Shown here one piece after another: positions 53,611 to 60,245 of a stretch of 60,245 nt of DNA. The first letter of the stretch is position 1. Every line of letters begins with the position of its first letter. The notes beneath the pieces are model-generated. The model was not told where the DNA came from and did not search any database. It was given only the letters and a program-made list of their open reading frames with translations. The position numbers and the translations under genes are program-made. This stretch comes from an uncultured Bacteroidales bacterium. GTDB lineage: Bacteria; Bacteroidota; Bacteroidia; Bacteroidales; Muribaculaceae. The stretch is taken from the NCBI GenBank assembly GCA_902782465.1, contig CACZNH010000018.1, forward strand, positions 1 through 60,245, read 5' to 3'.

Positions 53611-53839
53611 CATAAAAGTCAATCATTTTATTAACAATTTATTGAATCAAAAGTTGCATTTACTATTGTACTTCACTCATTTTTCACCATTATTTATGCA
53701 TCGCGACGGTCATTGGCTATAACCTTAAAATCAGCAATATGCGGCAATAATAACAATAACAAAAACAGATGCGAGAGTCCTTGTATCCCATATCATCGCT
53801 TACCTTGAATTACTCACAACATCATAGGGTAACATGAAA
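53611..53839. other. A+T-rich non-coding spacer
   Basis: No ORF, tRNA or promoter that I can support. Low-complexity AATAATAACAATAACAAAAAC at about 53743-53766. Confidence 0.5.
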
Positions 53840-53864
53840 AAAAGACGGCGTTAGGCCGTCTTTT
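53840..53864 (-). terminator. Terminator of the mosaic secreted-protein gene
   Basis: AAAAGACGGC / GCCGTCTTTT with a 5-nt loop, followed by further Ts on the minus strand. 61 nt after the stop. Confidence 0.88.
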
Positions 53865-53925
53865 ATAATGAATAACTGGCGTTCATGCTGCTCATGAAAG
53901 CATTTTAGTTGATTAGAACAGGTTG

Positions 53926-56286
53926 CTAATTCTGCGGCACACGCACCGCACGCACGGAAAACCCGCCGCAGCGGTCGAGGTAGTCTCTGTGCACACCATC
54001 CGAATTGAACCACACGTAATACGCGTAGTACGGGCTTCTAGATTCAAGCGTGCGCGACCAATAGTAGCCGAACGACCTTGCGTAGTAGAGCGAGCTGTCG
54101 GTGCGGTAGCCCGCGGCGGGCAAGAACAACGTGTTACCGTTGGGACCGGTCAACAGTCGACCGTTCACGCCGTTCTGTGTCGTCCACGTCCAGGTGCACT
54201 TGGTCTGTAATTCTGTCTGTTGGTCAAGAGTTGGCATGCGCCAATTCTCGCCCCAGTTGACGTAGGCCGCATCGTCCTCGATATCTAACTCCGTCTTGCT
54301 ATCGACAGTGCCATAAGAACTGTTGGTGCAGTACTTCGTCAACGTGTTGTAAGAGCCGTTACACCACTTGTAGTTGGCCCAGTTGTAGTCCGCCTTGGGT
54401 TCGGTCTCGCCCCAGGCAAAGTAGTCGCCATATTCCTCAGGGCTGCTGGCACCCACGTTGCAGGTCGCCCACAGCGTGCCACTGGGCAGACCCAGATCAA
54501 CCCATTCATGTTCATCAGGAGTCGAACTGTTCTCTGGGCTGAGGGCGAGGCGAAGTCCAAGGGAGAAGTACGCGTCCGACGGTGCGCTGCCAATGCGGGA
54601 CCACACACGACAATACTCTTGATCGGAGCCCCAGCTGCCACCTCGCTCCACGCGGGTAGCGCCTGTTAAAGGACCAGCAGGGTTTATCTGAGCTTCGCTG
54701 CTGTAACTGCCATACCAATCTTGGCACCACTCAAACACATTGCCCGACATGTCATACAAGCCCAACTCGTTGGGTGCTTTGCCGGCAACAGCATGAGTTC
54801 CGTAGTCTAGACTACTGCTACCCACTCCACTACCAGCATTGTCTTTATTCCACGCTACATCACCAATCAAGTTACTGCCCGAATATTTATAACCTTTGCC
54901 CTTATTGCCCCCACGGGCAGCGAATTCCCATTCCGCCTCAGTGGGCAGGCGGAAGGTCTTACCCGTCAACTGGTTCAACTTGGTGATAAACGTCTGGCAG
55001 TCATTCCATGAAACCGTCTCCACAGGACGCTGCAGATTAGTTCCATACCTGGCACCGTTGAAGTAACTCGGATTCCTGTCCATCACAGCCAGCCATAAGG
55101 CCTGAGTTACCTCAGTCTCACCGATACAGTAGCTAGACACAGTCACTTGATGAGCGGGTTTTTCGTGATAGTATGCATCTGGGTCATCATCGCTGGCGCC
55201 CATCATGAAAGAGCCTCCCTCGACAGCCACCATTGTGAATGACACGCCATTCACGGTGAAGGTTTCGGTTTGTGGCTGTAACTCTTCCCATGACCAGTGG
55301 CCTTCGAGCAGGTAGTCGATTAGTTCGGTTACATCGGCGATGTTGACACTTCCGTTCTTGTCGGTGTCGGCGTTGGTTAGGTTGATTTGGGATGAATCGC
55401 CACTCAACAGGTAGTCGATTAGTTCGGTTACATCGGCGATATTGATATAGCCGTCGCAGTTTGTGTCACCCAATTCGGTATAGACCGTGACGACGCACTC
55501 GTCGGGGTTGCCCCAGCCGTCGGCGGCATTGACTGTGATAGTTGCGGTGCCTTCAGCAACGCCTACCACCATGATGGTGCCGTTTACAAGGCGGGGTATA
55601 GCGACGCCTGGATTGCTTGATGTTACAGCCAAGTCCACGTCTATGGGGGAGCAAGTGGCTGTTAGCGTCAAAGTGTGGTTGGGGAGCAGACGAGCCTCGT
55701 GGGTATCGAGGGTGATGGTCACACGAGGATTCACGACGGTCACGTGGCAAACAGCCACCTTATCGACGCATGTAGCCAAGATATCACATTCGCCCGTAGC
55801 TACCGCATTCATCGTGCCGTCACCGCTTACCGTGGCAACTGATGCGTCAGTAGAGGACCAGTAGACGGTATTTGGCGTAGCATTGCCTGGGGCGACCGTT
55901 GCTGAGAGTGACAACTGCTGGCCGATTTCCAACTCTGCATCGGCAGCGCTCATTGTTACCGACAGCGGCTCAATTGCATCCGAGAGGATGTTGTTGAAAT
56001 TGTACCAGTAGAGCGTGGTGAAATAGGATACCATACCCGCAGCAGGTACATGGAGGGTGGCACCATAGCCTGTGAAGGTGTTCGCCATGCACGCAGGTGG
56101 AATTGTTGCATAGCAGTAAATCTCACTGGGGTTGACCTGCAAGTCACCGAGCGATGTCACGCCGCTGCAGATGTATAGCGTCGAGCCGTCTTGATAAACG
56201 CCGTCGGCTAACTGAACGTATTCGGCATTCGCCATCAATGGCAGCATCGCTACCATCAGCAATAGAGAGATAATCGATTTCTTCAT
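53926..56286 (-). CDS. Secreted mosaic protein: Ig-like, dockerin-like, FGE-sulfatase-like and C-terminal FISUMP-like domains
   Basis: 786 residues. Signal peptide 1-21 (MKKSIISLLLMVAMLPLMANA). Then a short beta region (25-90); a bacterial Ig-like type 2 domain (about 97-185: LSLSATVAPGNATPNTVYWS) and a second Ig-like segment; two dockerin-like EF-hand repeats (about 275-330: DTNCDGYINIADVTELIDYL and DTDKNGSVNIADVTELIDYL); a formylglycine-generating-enzyme-like domain (about 345-585: VEGGSFMMGASDDD, FRLPTEAEWEFAARGG, RGGSW); and a C-terminal domain (about 595-786: LPSGTLWATCNVG, WGENWRMPT, VRAVRVP) of the Fibrobacter-paralogue type. The FGE-like domain in such proteins may be a binding fold rather than an enzyme. 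It lies behind a long structured leader with an internal terminator. Confidence 0.85.
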   Translation of the reverse strand: MKKSIISLLLMVAMLPLMANAEYVQLADGVYQDGSTLYICSGVTSLGDLQVNPSEIYCYATIPPACMANTFTGYGATLHVPAAGMVSYFTTLYWYNFNNILSDAIEPLSVTMSAADAELEIGQQLSLSATVAPGNATPNTVYWSSTDASVATVSGDGTMNAVATGECDILATCVDKVAVCHVTVVNPRVTITLDTHEARLLPNHTLTLTATCSPIDVDLAVTSSNPGVAIPRLVNGTIMVVGVAEGTATITVNAADGWGNPDECVVTVYTELGDTNCDGYINIADVTELIDYLLSGDSSQINLTNADTDKNGSVNIADVTELIDYLLEGHWSWEELQPQTETFTVNGVSFTMVAVEGGSFMMGASDDDPDAYYHEKPAHQVTVSSYCIGETEVTQALWLAVMDRNPSYFNGARYGTNLQRPVETVSWNDCQTFITKLNQLTGKTFRLPTEAEWEFAARGGNKGKGYKYSGSNLIGDVAWNKDNAGSGVGSSSLDYGTHAVAGKAPNELGLYDMSGNVFEWCQDWYGSYSSEAQINPAGPLTGATRVERGGSWGSDQEYCRVWSRIGSAPSDAYFSLGLRLALSPENSSTPDEHEWVDLGLPSGTLWATCNVGASSPEEYGDYFAWGETEPKADYNWANYKWCNGSYNTLTKYCTNSSYGTVDSKTELDIEDDAAYVNWGENWRMPTLDQQTELQTKCTWTWTTQNGVNGRLLTGPNGNTLFLPAAGYRTDSSLYYARSFGYYWSRTLESRSPYYAYYVWFNSDGVHRDYLDRCGGFSVRAVRVPQN

Positions 56287-56321
56287 AATTTATCGGTTTT
56301 TCTATATTTTGATTTCATCAT

Positions 56322-56538
56322 AAAAACAGCGTGGGCTGCTATTTATGCCACGCTTTGTGATCTGACGGTCCTGAGAAACCCAATACACAAAAGGGGATAA
56401 AGTGAGACAGCCCACGCCGTAGCGCGGAAGCCGTCGTGTCATCCTCTTGTGTATTTATGAAAATTCTCAGGTTTTCAACTTACAAGAATGAGCATAACGC
56501 TTCGTGATTCCAAAATGTCTTGGATTGGCCAGCAATCC
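56322..56538 (-). ncRNA. Candidate structured leader / attenuator or small RNA (about 215 nt)
   Basis: Transcribed leftward from the promoter at 56544-56573. Nested pairings: CCTGAGAA (56471-56464) with TTCTCAGG (56377-56370); inside it AATACACAA (56455-56447) with TTGTGTATT (56390-56382), continued by GGAT/ATCC; inside that GACA/TGTC and CACG/CGTG. After them comes the terminator hairpin AGCGTGG (56354-56348) / CCACGCT (56334-56328) plus GTTTTT. GCGTGGGCTG (56417-56408) can instead pair over 10 bp with CAGCCCACGC (56338-56329), which would break the terminator. GACGG/CCGTC may add a pseudoknot. No known RNA family recognised. Confidence 0.5.
56328..56354 (-). terminator. Internal terminator hairpin within the leader
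   Basis: AGCGTGG / CCACGCT, 7 bp, followed on the minus strand by GTTTTT. It lies 36 nt before the start codon at 56286, so expression of the gene requires read-through or escape. Confidence 0.55.
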
Positions 56539-56543
56539 AACCA

Positions 56544-56573
56544 CAAAGATAGAGACAATTCTCCACTCTACAA
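56544..56573 (-). promoter_or_regulatory. Promoter of the structured leader
   Basis: Minus strand: TTG at 56573-56571, an exact 19-nt spacer, TATCTTTG at 56551-56544. No other promoter-like box lies between it and the start codon 258 nt downstream. Confidence 0.65.
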
Positions 56574-56665
56574 ACTAATTTGAGGTTTTTCTAAACAGAA
56601 AGTCCCATTTTTGGGTTTACGTCCGAAAAATGCCAATTGTGGCATTTATCTGTCATGAAAAAATT

Positions 56666-56700
56666 GAACCCCAAAAGTTTTTGTCCAACTTTTGGGGTTC
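56666..56700 (-). terminator. Terminator of the queA-truB-uppP operon
   Basis: A perfect 14-bp stem GAACCCCAAAAGTT / AACTTTTGGGGTTC followed on the minus strand by AATTTTTT. 20 nt after the queA stop. Confidence 0.9.
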
Positions 56701-56720
56701 TCGATTATGTTATTGGTCAA

Positions 56721-57776
56721 TTAGTCGTTGAGGATGAGCATGGCGTCGCCGTAGGCACCGAAGCGGTATTTCTCCTCGACAGCCACATCATAGGCGTTCA
56801 TCGTCTGCTCGTAGCCGCCAAAGGCAGCCTGGGCCATCAGCATGATGGAGTAAGGCATGTGGAAGTTGGTGACCAGTGCGTCGCAGGTGGTGCACTCGTA
56901 GGGCGGGAACAAGAACTTGTTGCTCCAGCCGCCGTAGGGCTTGATGTGGCCGTTCATGCCCACGCAGGTCTCAAAGGCGCGGAGCACCGACGTGCCGATG
57001 GCGCACACCTTGTTGCCGTTGTCACGCAGACGGTTGACCTTCTCGGCCAGCTCGACGCTCACGTCCATCTCCTCACTATCCATGCGGTGCTTGGTCAGGT
57101 CCTCGACGTCGATGTCGCGGTAGCTGCCCAGGCTGATGTGCATCGTGAGGAAGTCACGGTCGATGTCGCGGATTTCCATGCGGCGCATCAGCTCACGCGA
57201 GAAGTGCATGCCTGCGGCAGGAGCCACCACGGCACCCTCCTTGCTGGCAAAGATGGTCTGGTAGCGCTCGGCATCCTCGGGCTCGGCCTCGCGGTCGATA
57301 TAGTAAGGCAAGGGCGTGTTGCCCAGATTGTACAGGTCCTTCTTGAACTGGTCATGGTCGCCGTCATAGAGGAAACGCAGCGTGCGACCGCGCGAGGTGG
57401 TGTTGTCGATGACCTCAGCCACCATCGAGTCGTCAAAACCGAAGTACAGCTTGTTGCCGATGCGGATTTTGCGGGCAGGCTCCACCAGCACGTCCCACAG
57501 TTTGTTGTTGGGATTGAGCTCCCTGAGCAGGAACACCTCGATGCGGGCACCCGTCTTCTCCTTGTTACCGAACAGCTTGGCAGGGAACACCTGGGTATCG
57601 TTGAACACGAACAGGTCGTGCGGATTGAAATACTCAAGGATTTCCTTGAAGACGCGGTGTTCGATTTCACCGCTCTTCTTGTGCAGTACCATCAGACGCG
57701 ACTCGTCACGCACGGGAACGGGATGTGAGGCAATCAATTCCTCGGGCATTCGGGTATTGAATTCTGAAAGTTTCAT
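56721..57776 (-). CDS. queA: S-adenosylmethionine:tRNA ribosyltransferase-isomerase
   Basis: 351 residues, the usual length. Family motifs: MKLSEFNTRMPEELIASHPVPVRDESRLMV at the N-terminus (about 1-30), FNDTQVFPAKLFG, PAAGMHFSRELM, HISLGSYRDIDVEDLT, and FHMPYSIMLMAQAAFGG at the end. It transfers the ribosyl part of SAM to preQ1 in tRNA, giving epoxyqueuosine. It is the third gene in the UppP / TruB / QueA order common in Bacteroidota and ends at a strong terminator. Confidence 0.96.
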   Translation of the reverse strand: MKLSEFNTRMPEELIASHPVPVRDESRLMVLHKKSGEIEHRVFKEILEYFNPHDLFVFNDTQVFPAKLFGNKEKTGARIEVFLLRELNPNNKLWDVLVEPARKIRIGNKLYFGFDDSMVAEVIDNTTSRGRTLRFLYDGDHDQFKKDLYNLGNTPLPYYIDREAEPEDAERYQTIFASKEGAVVAPAAGMHFSRELMRRMEIRDIDRDFLTMHISLGSYRDIDVEDLTKHRMDSEEMDVSVELAEKVNRLRDNGNKVCAIGTSVLRAFETCVGMNGHIKPYGGWSNKFLFPPYECTTCDALVTNFHMPYSIMLMAQAAFGGYEQTMNAYDVAVEEKYRFGAYGDAMLILND

Positions 57777-57784
57777 ATTATTAA

Positions 57785-57843
57785 AGTTCTAAGTTGTCAG
57801 TTTTAAGTTTTAAATATGATTACTATCGCCTTAACGGCTAATC
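57785..57843. repeat. Heptad-rich spacer with conserved core, copy 3
   Basis: TAAGTTG/CAGTTTT/AAGTTTT heptads, then the core ATGATTACTATCGCCTTAACGGC. It lacks the second heptad run of copies 1 and 2. It fills the gap between truB and queA. Confidence 0.65.
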
Positions 57844-57845
57844 GC

Positions 57846-58697
57846 TTATTTGATCTGCGAGATGCGCTTGGGTGGCGCGTCACATTTCTTGGCCTGCTTG
57901 CGGGCCTGGCGCTCGGCTTTCATGCGAGCGGCTCGCTCGCGGTTCTCGATGCGTTCGCGCTCCAGGCGCTCGGCGGCAGCCTGTTCGGGCGAGACGTAGG
58001 TCTCAGCATCCAGTTTCTCGACCAGCCCTTCGAGCGTCAAGCACTTGTCGATGGTCACGTCGCCCACACGGGTGCGGCGCAATCCCGTCAAGTGGGCACC
58101 GCTGCCCAGGGCCACGCCGATGTCGCGTGCCAGGGCGCGGATATAGGTGCCCTTGCTGCACACCACGCGCAGTTGCAGCGTGGGCTCGGCGGGCAAGCCG
58201 CATTGCAGCACCTCGATTTCGTCGATGACGAGGGTCTTGGGGCGGATTTCCACATCCTGACCCTTGCGTGCCAGCTTGTAGGCGGGCTTGCCATCGACCT
58301 TGCAGGCCGAGAACGACGGCGGCACCTGCTCGATGCTGCCCGTGAACTGTTCACGCAGCACGCGGTCGATGAGGGCACGGTCGATGTGTTGCCACTCATA
58401 GGTGGCGTCCACCTCGGTCTCCAAGTCATAGCTGGGCGTAGTGGCTCCCAACCTGAGGTCGGCGATATACTCCTTGATGCCCGCCTGCAGTTCATCGATG
58501 CGCTTGGTGGCGTGACCGGTGCACAGCAGCAGCACGCCTGTCGCCAGCGGGTCGAGCGTTCCGGCGTGCCCCACCTTCACGCTGCGCGTCTTCAAGTGGG
58601 TTCGCAGCACGGCGCGCACCTTCTTGACCGCAGTGAACGAGGTCATCCTCAGCGGCTTGTCGATGCAGAATATTTCGCCTTCTATCGGGTTAAGCAT
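57846..58697 (-). CDS. truB: tRNA pseudouridine(55) synthase
   Basis: 283 residues. The catalytic motif GHAGTLDPLATGVL carries the active-site Asp near residue 47; later blocks are YKLARKGQ and CSKGTYIRALARDIG. It makes pseudouridine 55 in the T loop of almost all tRNAs. The C-terminal 45 residues are rich in Arg/Lys/Glu (ERLERERIENRERAARMKAE), longer and more charged than in Escherichia coli TruB. Within the uppP-truB-queA operon. Confidence 0.95.
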   Translation of the reverse strand: MLNPIEGEIFCIDKPLRMTSFTAVKKVRAVLRTHLKTRSVKVGHAGTLDPLATGVLLLCTGHATKRIDELQAGIKEYIADLRLGATTPSYDLETEVDATYEWQHIDRALIDRVLREQFTGSIEQVPPSFSACKVDGKPAYKLARKGQDVEIRPKTLVIDEIEVLQCGLPAEPTLQLRVVCSKGTYIRALARDIGVALGSGAHLTGLRRTRVGDVTIDKCLTLEGLVEKLDAETYVSPEQAAAERLERERIENRERAARMKAERQARKQAKKCDAPPKRISQIK

Positions 58698-58701
58698 TAT
58701 A

Positions 58702-58740
58702 TAGTCCTTAGTCCTTAGTCCTTAGTCCTTAGTTTCTAGT
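58702..58740. repeat. TTAGTCC heptad tandem repeat
   Basis: About five copies of the 7-bp unit TTAGTCC in the 73-nt gap between uppP and truB, followed by GGCATCCGCC, a phrase also found in the repeats around the Fic gene. A single TTAGTCCTTAG occurs again near 59895. Confidence 0.8.
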
Positions 58741-58770
58741 TGGCATCCGCCATCTAATATCTGTTATCTC

Positions 58771-59586
58771 TTACATCGCGGGGGCAGGCATCAGTTGCGA
58801 CAGGGCGATGGCGACAAGGCCGGCGATGATGCAATACACGCCGAACCACACCAGTTTGCCCTTCTTGACGATGTTAATCATCCACTTGCAGGCCATGCAG
58901 CCAGCCAGGAAGGCGGCGATGAAGCCCACCACCAGGGGCAACGTGTCGATGCCGCCAAAGGCCTCCTCGCCCTTGACGACCTTGAGGACGTCGAGCAGGG
59001 CCTCGCCCAAGATGGGCGGGATAACCATCAGGAACGAGAACTGAGCCAGCGACTCCTTCTTGTTGCCCAGCAGCAGACCCGTGGCGATGGTGCTGCCCGA
59101 ACGCGACAGACCCGGCATCACGGCACACGCCTGGGCGATACCGATGATAAAGGCATCCTTCCAGGAGATTTTTTCCTTTTGGCGCGGCTTGGCATAGTAG
59201 GAGAAGATGAGCAGCGCGGCGGTCACCAGCAGCATGATACCCACAATCAGCAGGCCGCTGCCGAAGACTTCCTCCACCTTGTCCTTAAAGAAGAAGCCCA
59301 CGATGCCCACGGGAATCATCGACACGAGGATATTGAGGAAATACTTGGTCTCGTCGTTCATCTTGAACTTGAACAGGCCCTTCAATATCCAGTCGATTTC
59401 GCTCCACAGGATGACAAAGGTGCTCAGCACCGTTGCCACATGCACCAGGATAGTGAACGTCAGGTTATCGGCACCCTCAATGCCAAACAGGTAGCTGCCA
59501 ATCGCCAGATGGCCACTACTGCTCACGGGTAAATACTCGGTCAGACCCTGGACGATGCCCAGAATCAGTGCTTGCAGCCAATCCAT
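58771..59586 (-). CDS. uppP: Undecaprenyl-diphosphatase
   Basis: 271 residues, eight predicted membrane helices. Active-site regions [16 protein letters not shown] (about 15-30) and [17 protein letters not shown] (about 160-176) are intact. It recycles undecaprenyl pyrophosphate to the phosphate used for peptidoglycan, O-antigen and capsule, and confers bacitracin tolerance when abundant. It starts 5 nt after the DUF3098 stop. Confidence 0.96.
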   Translation of the reverse strand: MDWLQALILGIVQGLTEYLPVSSSGHLAIGSYLFGIEGADNLTFTILVHVATVLSTFVILWSEIDWILKGLFKFKMNDETKYFLNILVSMIPVGIVGFFFKDKVEEVFGSGLLIVGIMLLVTAALLIFSYYAKPRQKEKISWKDAFIIGIAQACAVMPGLSRSGSTIATGLLLGNKKESLAQFSFLMVIPPILGEALLDVLKVVKGEEAFGGIDTLPLVVGFIAAFLAGCMACKWMINIVKKGKLVWFGVYCIIAGLVAIALSQLMPAPAM

Positions 59587-59591
59587 CGTGG

Positions 59592-59882
59592 TTATTCGTT
59601 ATCTGTGGGTTCGTTCTTGTCTTTCTTGCGGTAGATGATGGCAAATGCCATGAGCACAAAGCCCAGGAAGGCGATGATGGGGCCCGTGGTCACGCGGCTG
59701 CTCTCAAACAGGTCGTTGTTGAACTTGTCGCCCACGTTGGCACTGCCGCCCATCAAGGCAAAGCCGATGATGATCAGCAACAGGCAGACGGCCATCATGA
59801 TGAAATTGATTTTTCCCAGGGGGTAGGACACCTTGTCCTTCGGTTTGTTCTCGACTGGAGCTTTCTTTTGTTGTGTTGCCAT
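59592..59882 (-). CDS. DUF3098 small membrane protein
   Basis: 96 residues, two membrane helices (about 28-47 and 66-85) with a basic N-terminus ([24 protein letters not shown]) and a charged C-terminus. It belongs to the Bacteroidota family DUF3098, commonly placed just before uppP and after ftsX. Here no ftsX lies within the remaining 360 nt; instead a consensus promoter starts the operon with this gene. Function unknown, probably tied to the envelope. Confidence 0.87.
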   Translation of the reverse strand: MATQQKKAPVENKPKDKVSYPLGKINFIMMAVCLLLIIIGFALMGGSANVGDKFNNDLFESSRVTTGPIIAFLGFVLMAFAIIYRKKDKNEPTDNE

Positions 59883-59959
59883 TAATTTGAATTGTTAGTC
59901 CTTAGTTGTTCGTGCTGTGGAGATGGGATTGCAATGGCGCATACCACTGCAATGTGATG

Positions 59960-59990
59960 CAAAAGTACAACATCAAGGGCCCTTTGTCAA
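59960..59990 (-). promoter_or_regulatory. Promoter of the DUF3098-uppP-truB-queA operon
   Basis: Minus strand: TTG at 59990-59988, a 20-nt spacer, TACTTTTG at 59967-59960. The leader of about 70 nt contains one TTAGTCC-like heptad pair. Confidence 0.6.
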
Positions 59991-60224
59991 TACTTTTAAC
60001 CCATTTTATGATTTACAGCACGATAAATGCCCCCTATTCCAGGACGCAAAACTTTTTTCAAACAACTTTAACAGCATGCAACAACATCGCTAGTAACAAA
60101 CCGCTTAGTAACAAGTTTGTTACTAATTCAATAATTTATAGGAAACCAATAGTGTCCGCTAAAAAGAGATACAGCAAGCACATATCATTAAGTTTCAATG
60201 CTATAATTGTGATTTCTCAAAAAG
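59991..60224. other. Non-coding spacer with a short inverted repeat
   Basis: A+T-rich and without a believable gene. An inverted repeat AGTAACAAAC (60092-60101) / GTTTGTTACT (60115-60124) with an extra AGTAACAA copy between the arms could be a protein-binding site, but no promoter is evident beside it. Confidence 0.4.
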
Positions 60225-60242
60225 GGGCTTGCTTTTAAGCCC
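60225..60242 (-). terminator. Terminator of a gene lying beyond the right edge
   Basis: GGGCTT / AAGCCC hairpin followed on the minus strand by CTTTTTGAG, which would end a leftward transcript entering from outside the window. Confidence 0.6.
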
Positions 60243-60245
60243 GTA

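Noticed and set aside
59906-60238. 110-codon ORF at the right edge on the plus strand
   Set aside because: Mixed composition, no family, crosses the DUF3098 promoter and a leftward terminator; unlikely to be a gene.

Overview
The window looks like chromosomal DNA of a Bacteroidales bacterium (Bacteroidota), probably near Muribaculaceae or Prevotellaceae; the sequence alone does not fix the genus. Grounds: (1) promoters have the Bacteroidota form TTG-N19/20-TAnnTTTG and Shine-Dalgarno sites are scarce; (2) several secreted proteins end in type IX secretion (T9SS)-like sorting tails or carry dockerin-like EF-hand repeats; (3) gene orders common in the phylum are present, namely SecG / TPR protein / LptE / sigma-54 activator / acyltransferase, DUF3098 / UppP / TruB / QueA, and the FrdCAB fumarate reductase trio.

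Layout. 0-0.4 kb: decayed IS982-type transposase. 0.6-8.7 kb: NAD synthetase, then TamB overlapping a DUF4421 barrel protein. 8.8-11.5 kb: four-gene 2-oxoacid:ferredoxin oxidoreductase operon whose alpha subunit has lost about 50 conserved residues. 11.5-16.1 kb: secreted endonuclease I, RecD-like helicase, tRNA-Ser(GGA), CorA transporter. 16.2-23.5 kb: BspA-type leucine-rich-repeat surface protein, M28 lipoprotein, and the secG-lptE-sigma54-acyltransferase block. 23.5-25.6 kb: repeat-rich island around a Fic AMP-transferase gene. 25.6-29.4 kb: divergent UvrA-like ATPase and aminotransferase. 29.5-35.3 kb: A+T-richer accessory stretch with a T9SS-type protein, a DUF4143 ATPase and a TPR/AraC regulator. 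35.3-43.7 kb: solute-binding lipoprotein, conserved TPR protein, RluA-type synthase, DnaJ, GrpE, IspE, cardiolipin synthase and a tiny sorting-tail protein. 43.9-47.5 kb: three-gene polysaccharide cassette (flippase, GT2, Fe-S oxidoreductase). 47.7-51.2 kb: fumarate reductase. 51.5-53.6 kb: YoeB-type toxin-antitoxin pair and an FRG-domain gene preceded by an unlisted 56-codon ORF. 53.9-56.5 kb: large secreted mosaic protein behind a long, highly structured leader. 56.7-59.9 kb: queA-truB-uppP-DUF3098 operon.

The housekeeping parts serve fermentative energy metabolism with fumarate as electron sink (Frd, ferredoxin-linked 2-oxoacid oxidation, NAD synthesis), envelope building (TamB, LptE, SecG, UppP, Cls, IspE) and tRNA modification.

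The least ordinary signals are non-coding. A hairpin element with conserved single-stranded blocks and compensatory stem changes occurs in at least four, probably five, intergenic regions, always in the orientation of the next gene, and at three sites its 3' arm contains the promoter -7 box. A roughly 215-nt leader or sRNA near 56.4 kb has its own promoter, nested stems, a terminator and a competing 10-bp pairing. A family of heptad-rich spacers shares a conserved core. The Fic gene is flanked by direct repeats and contains an 11-bp triple repeat.
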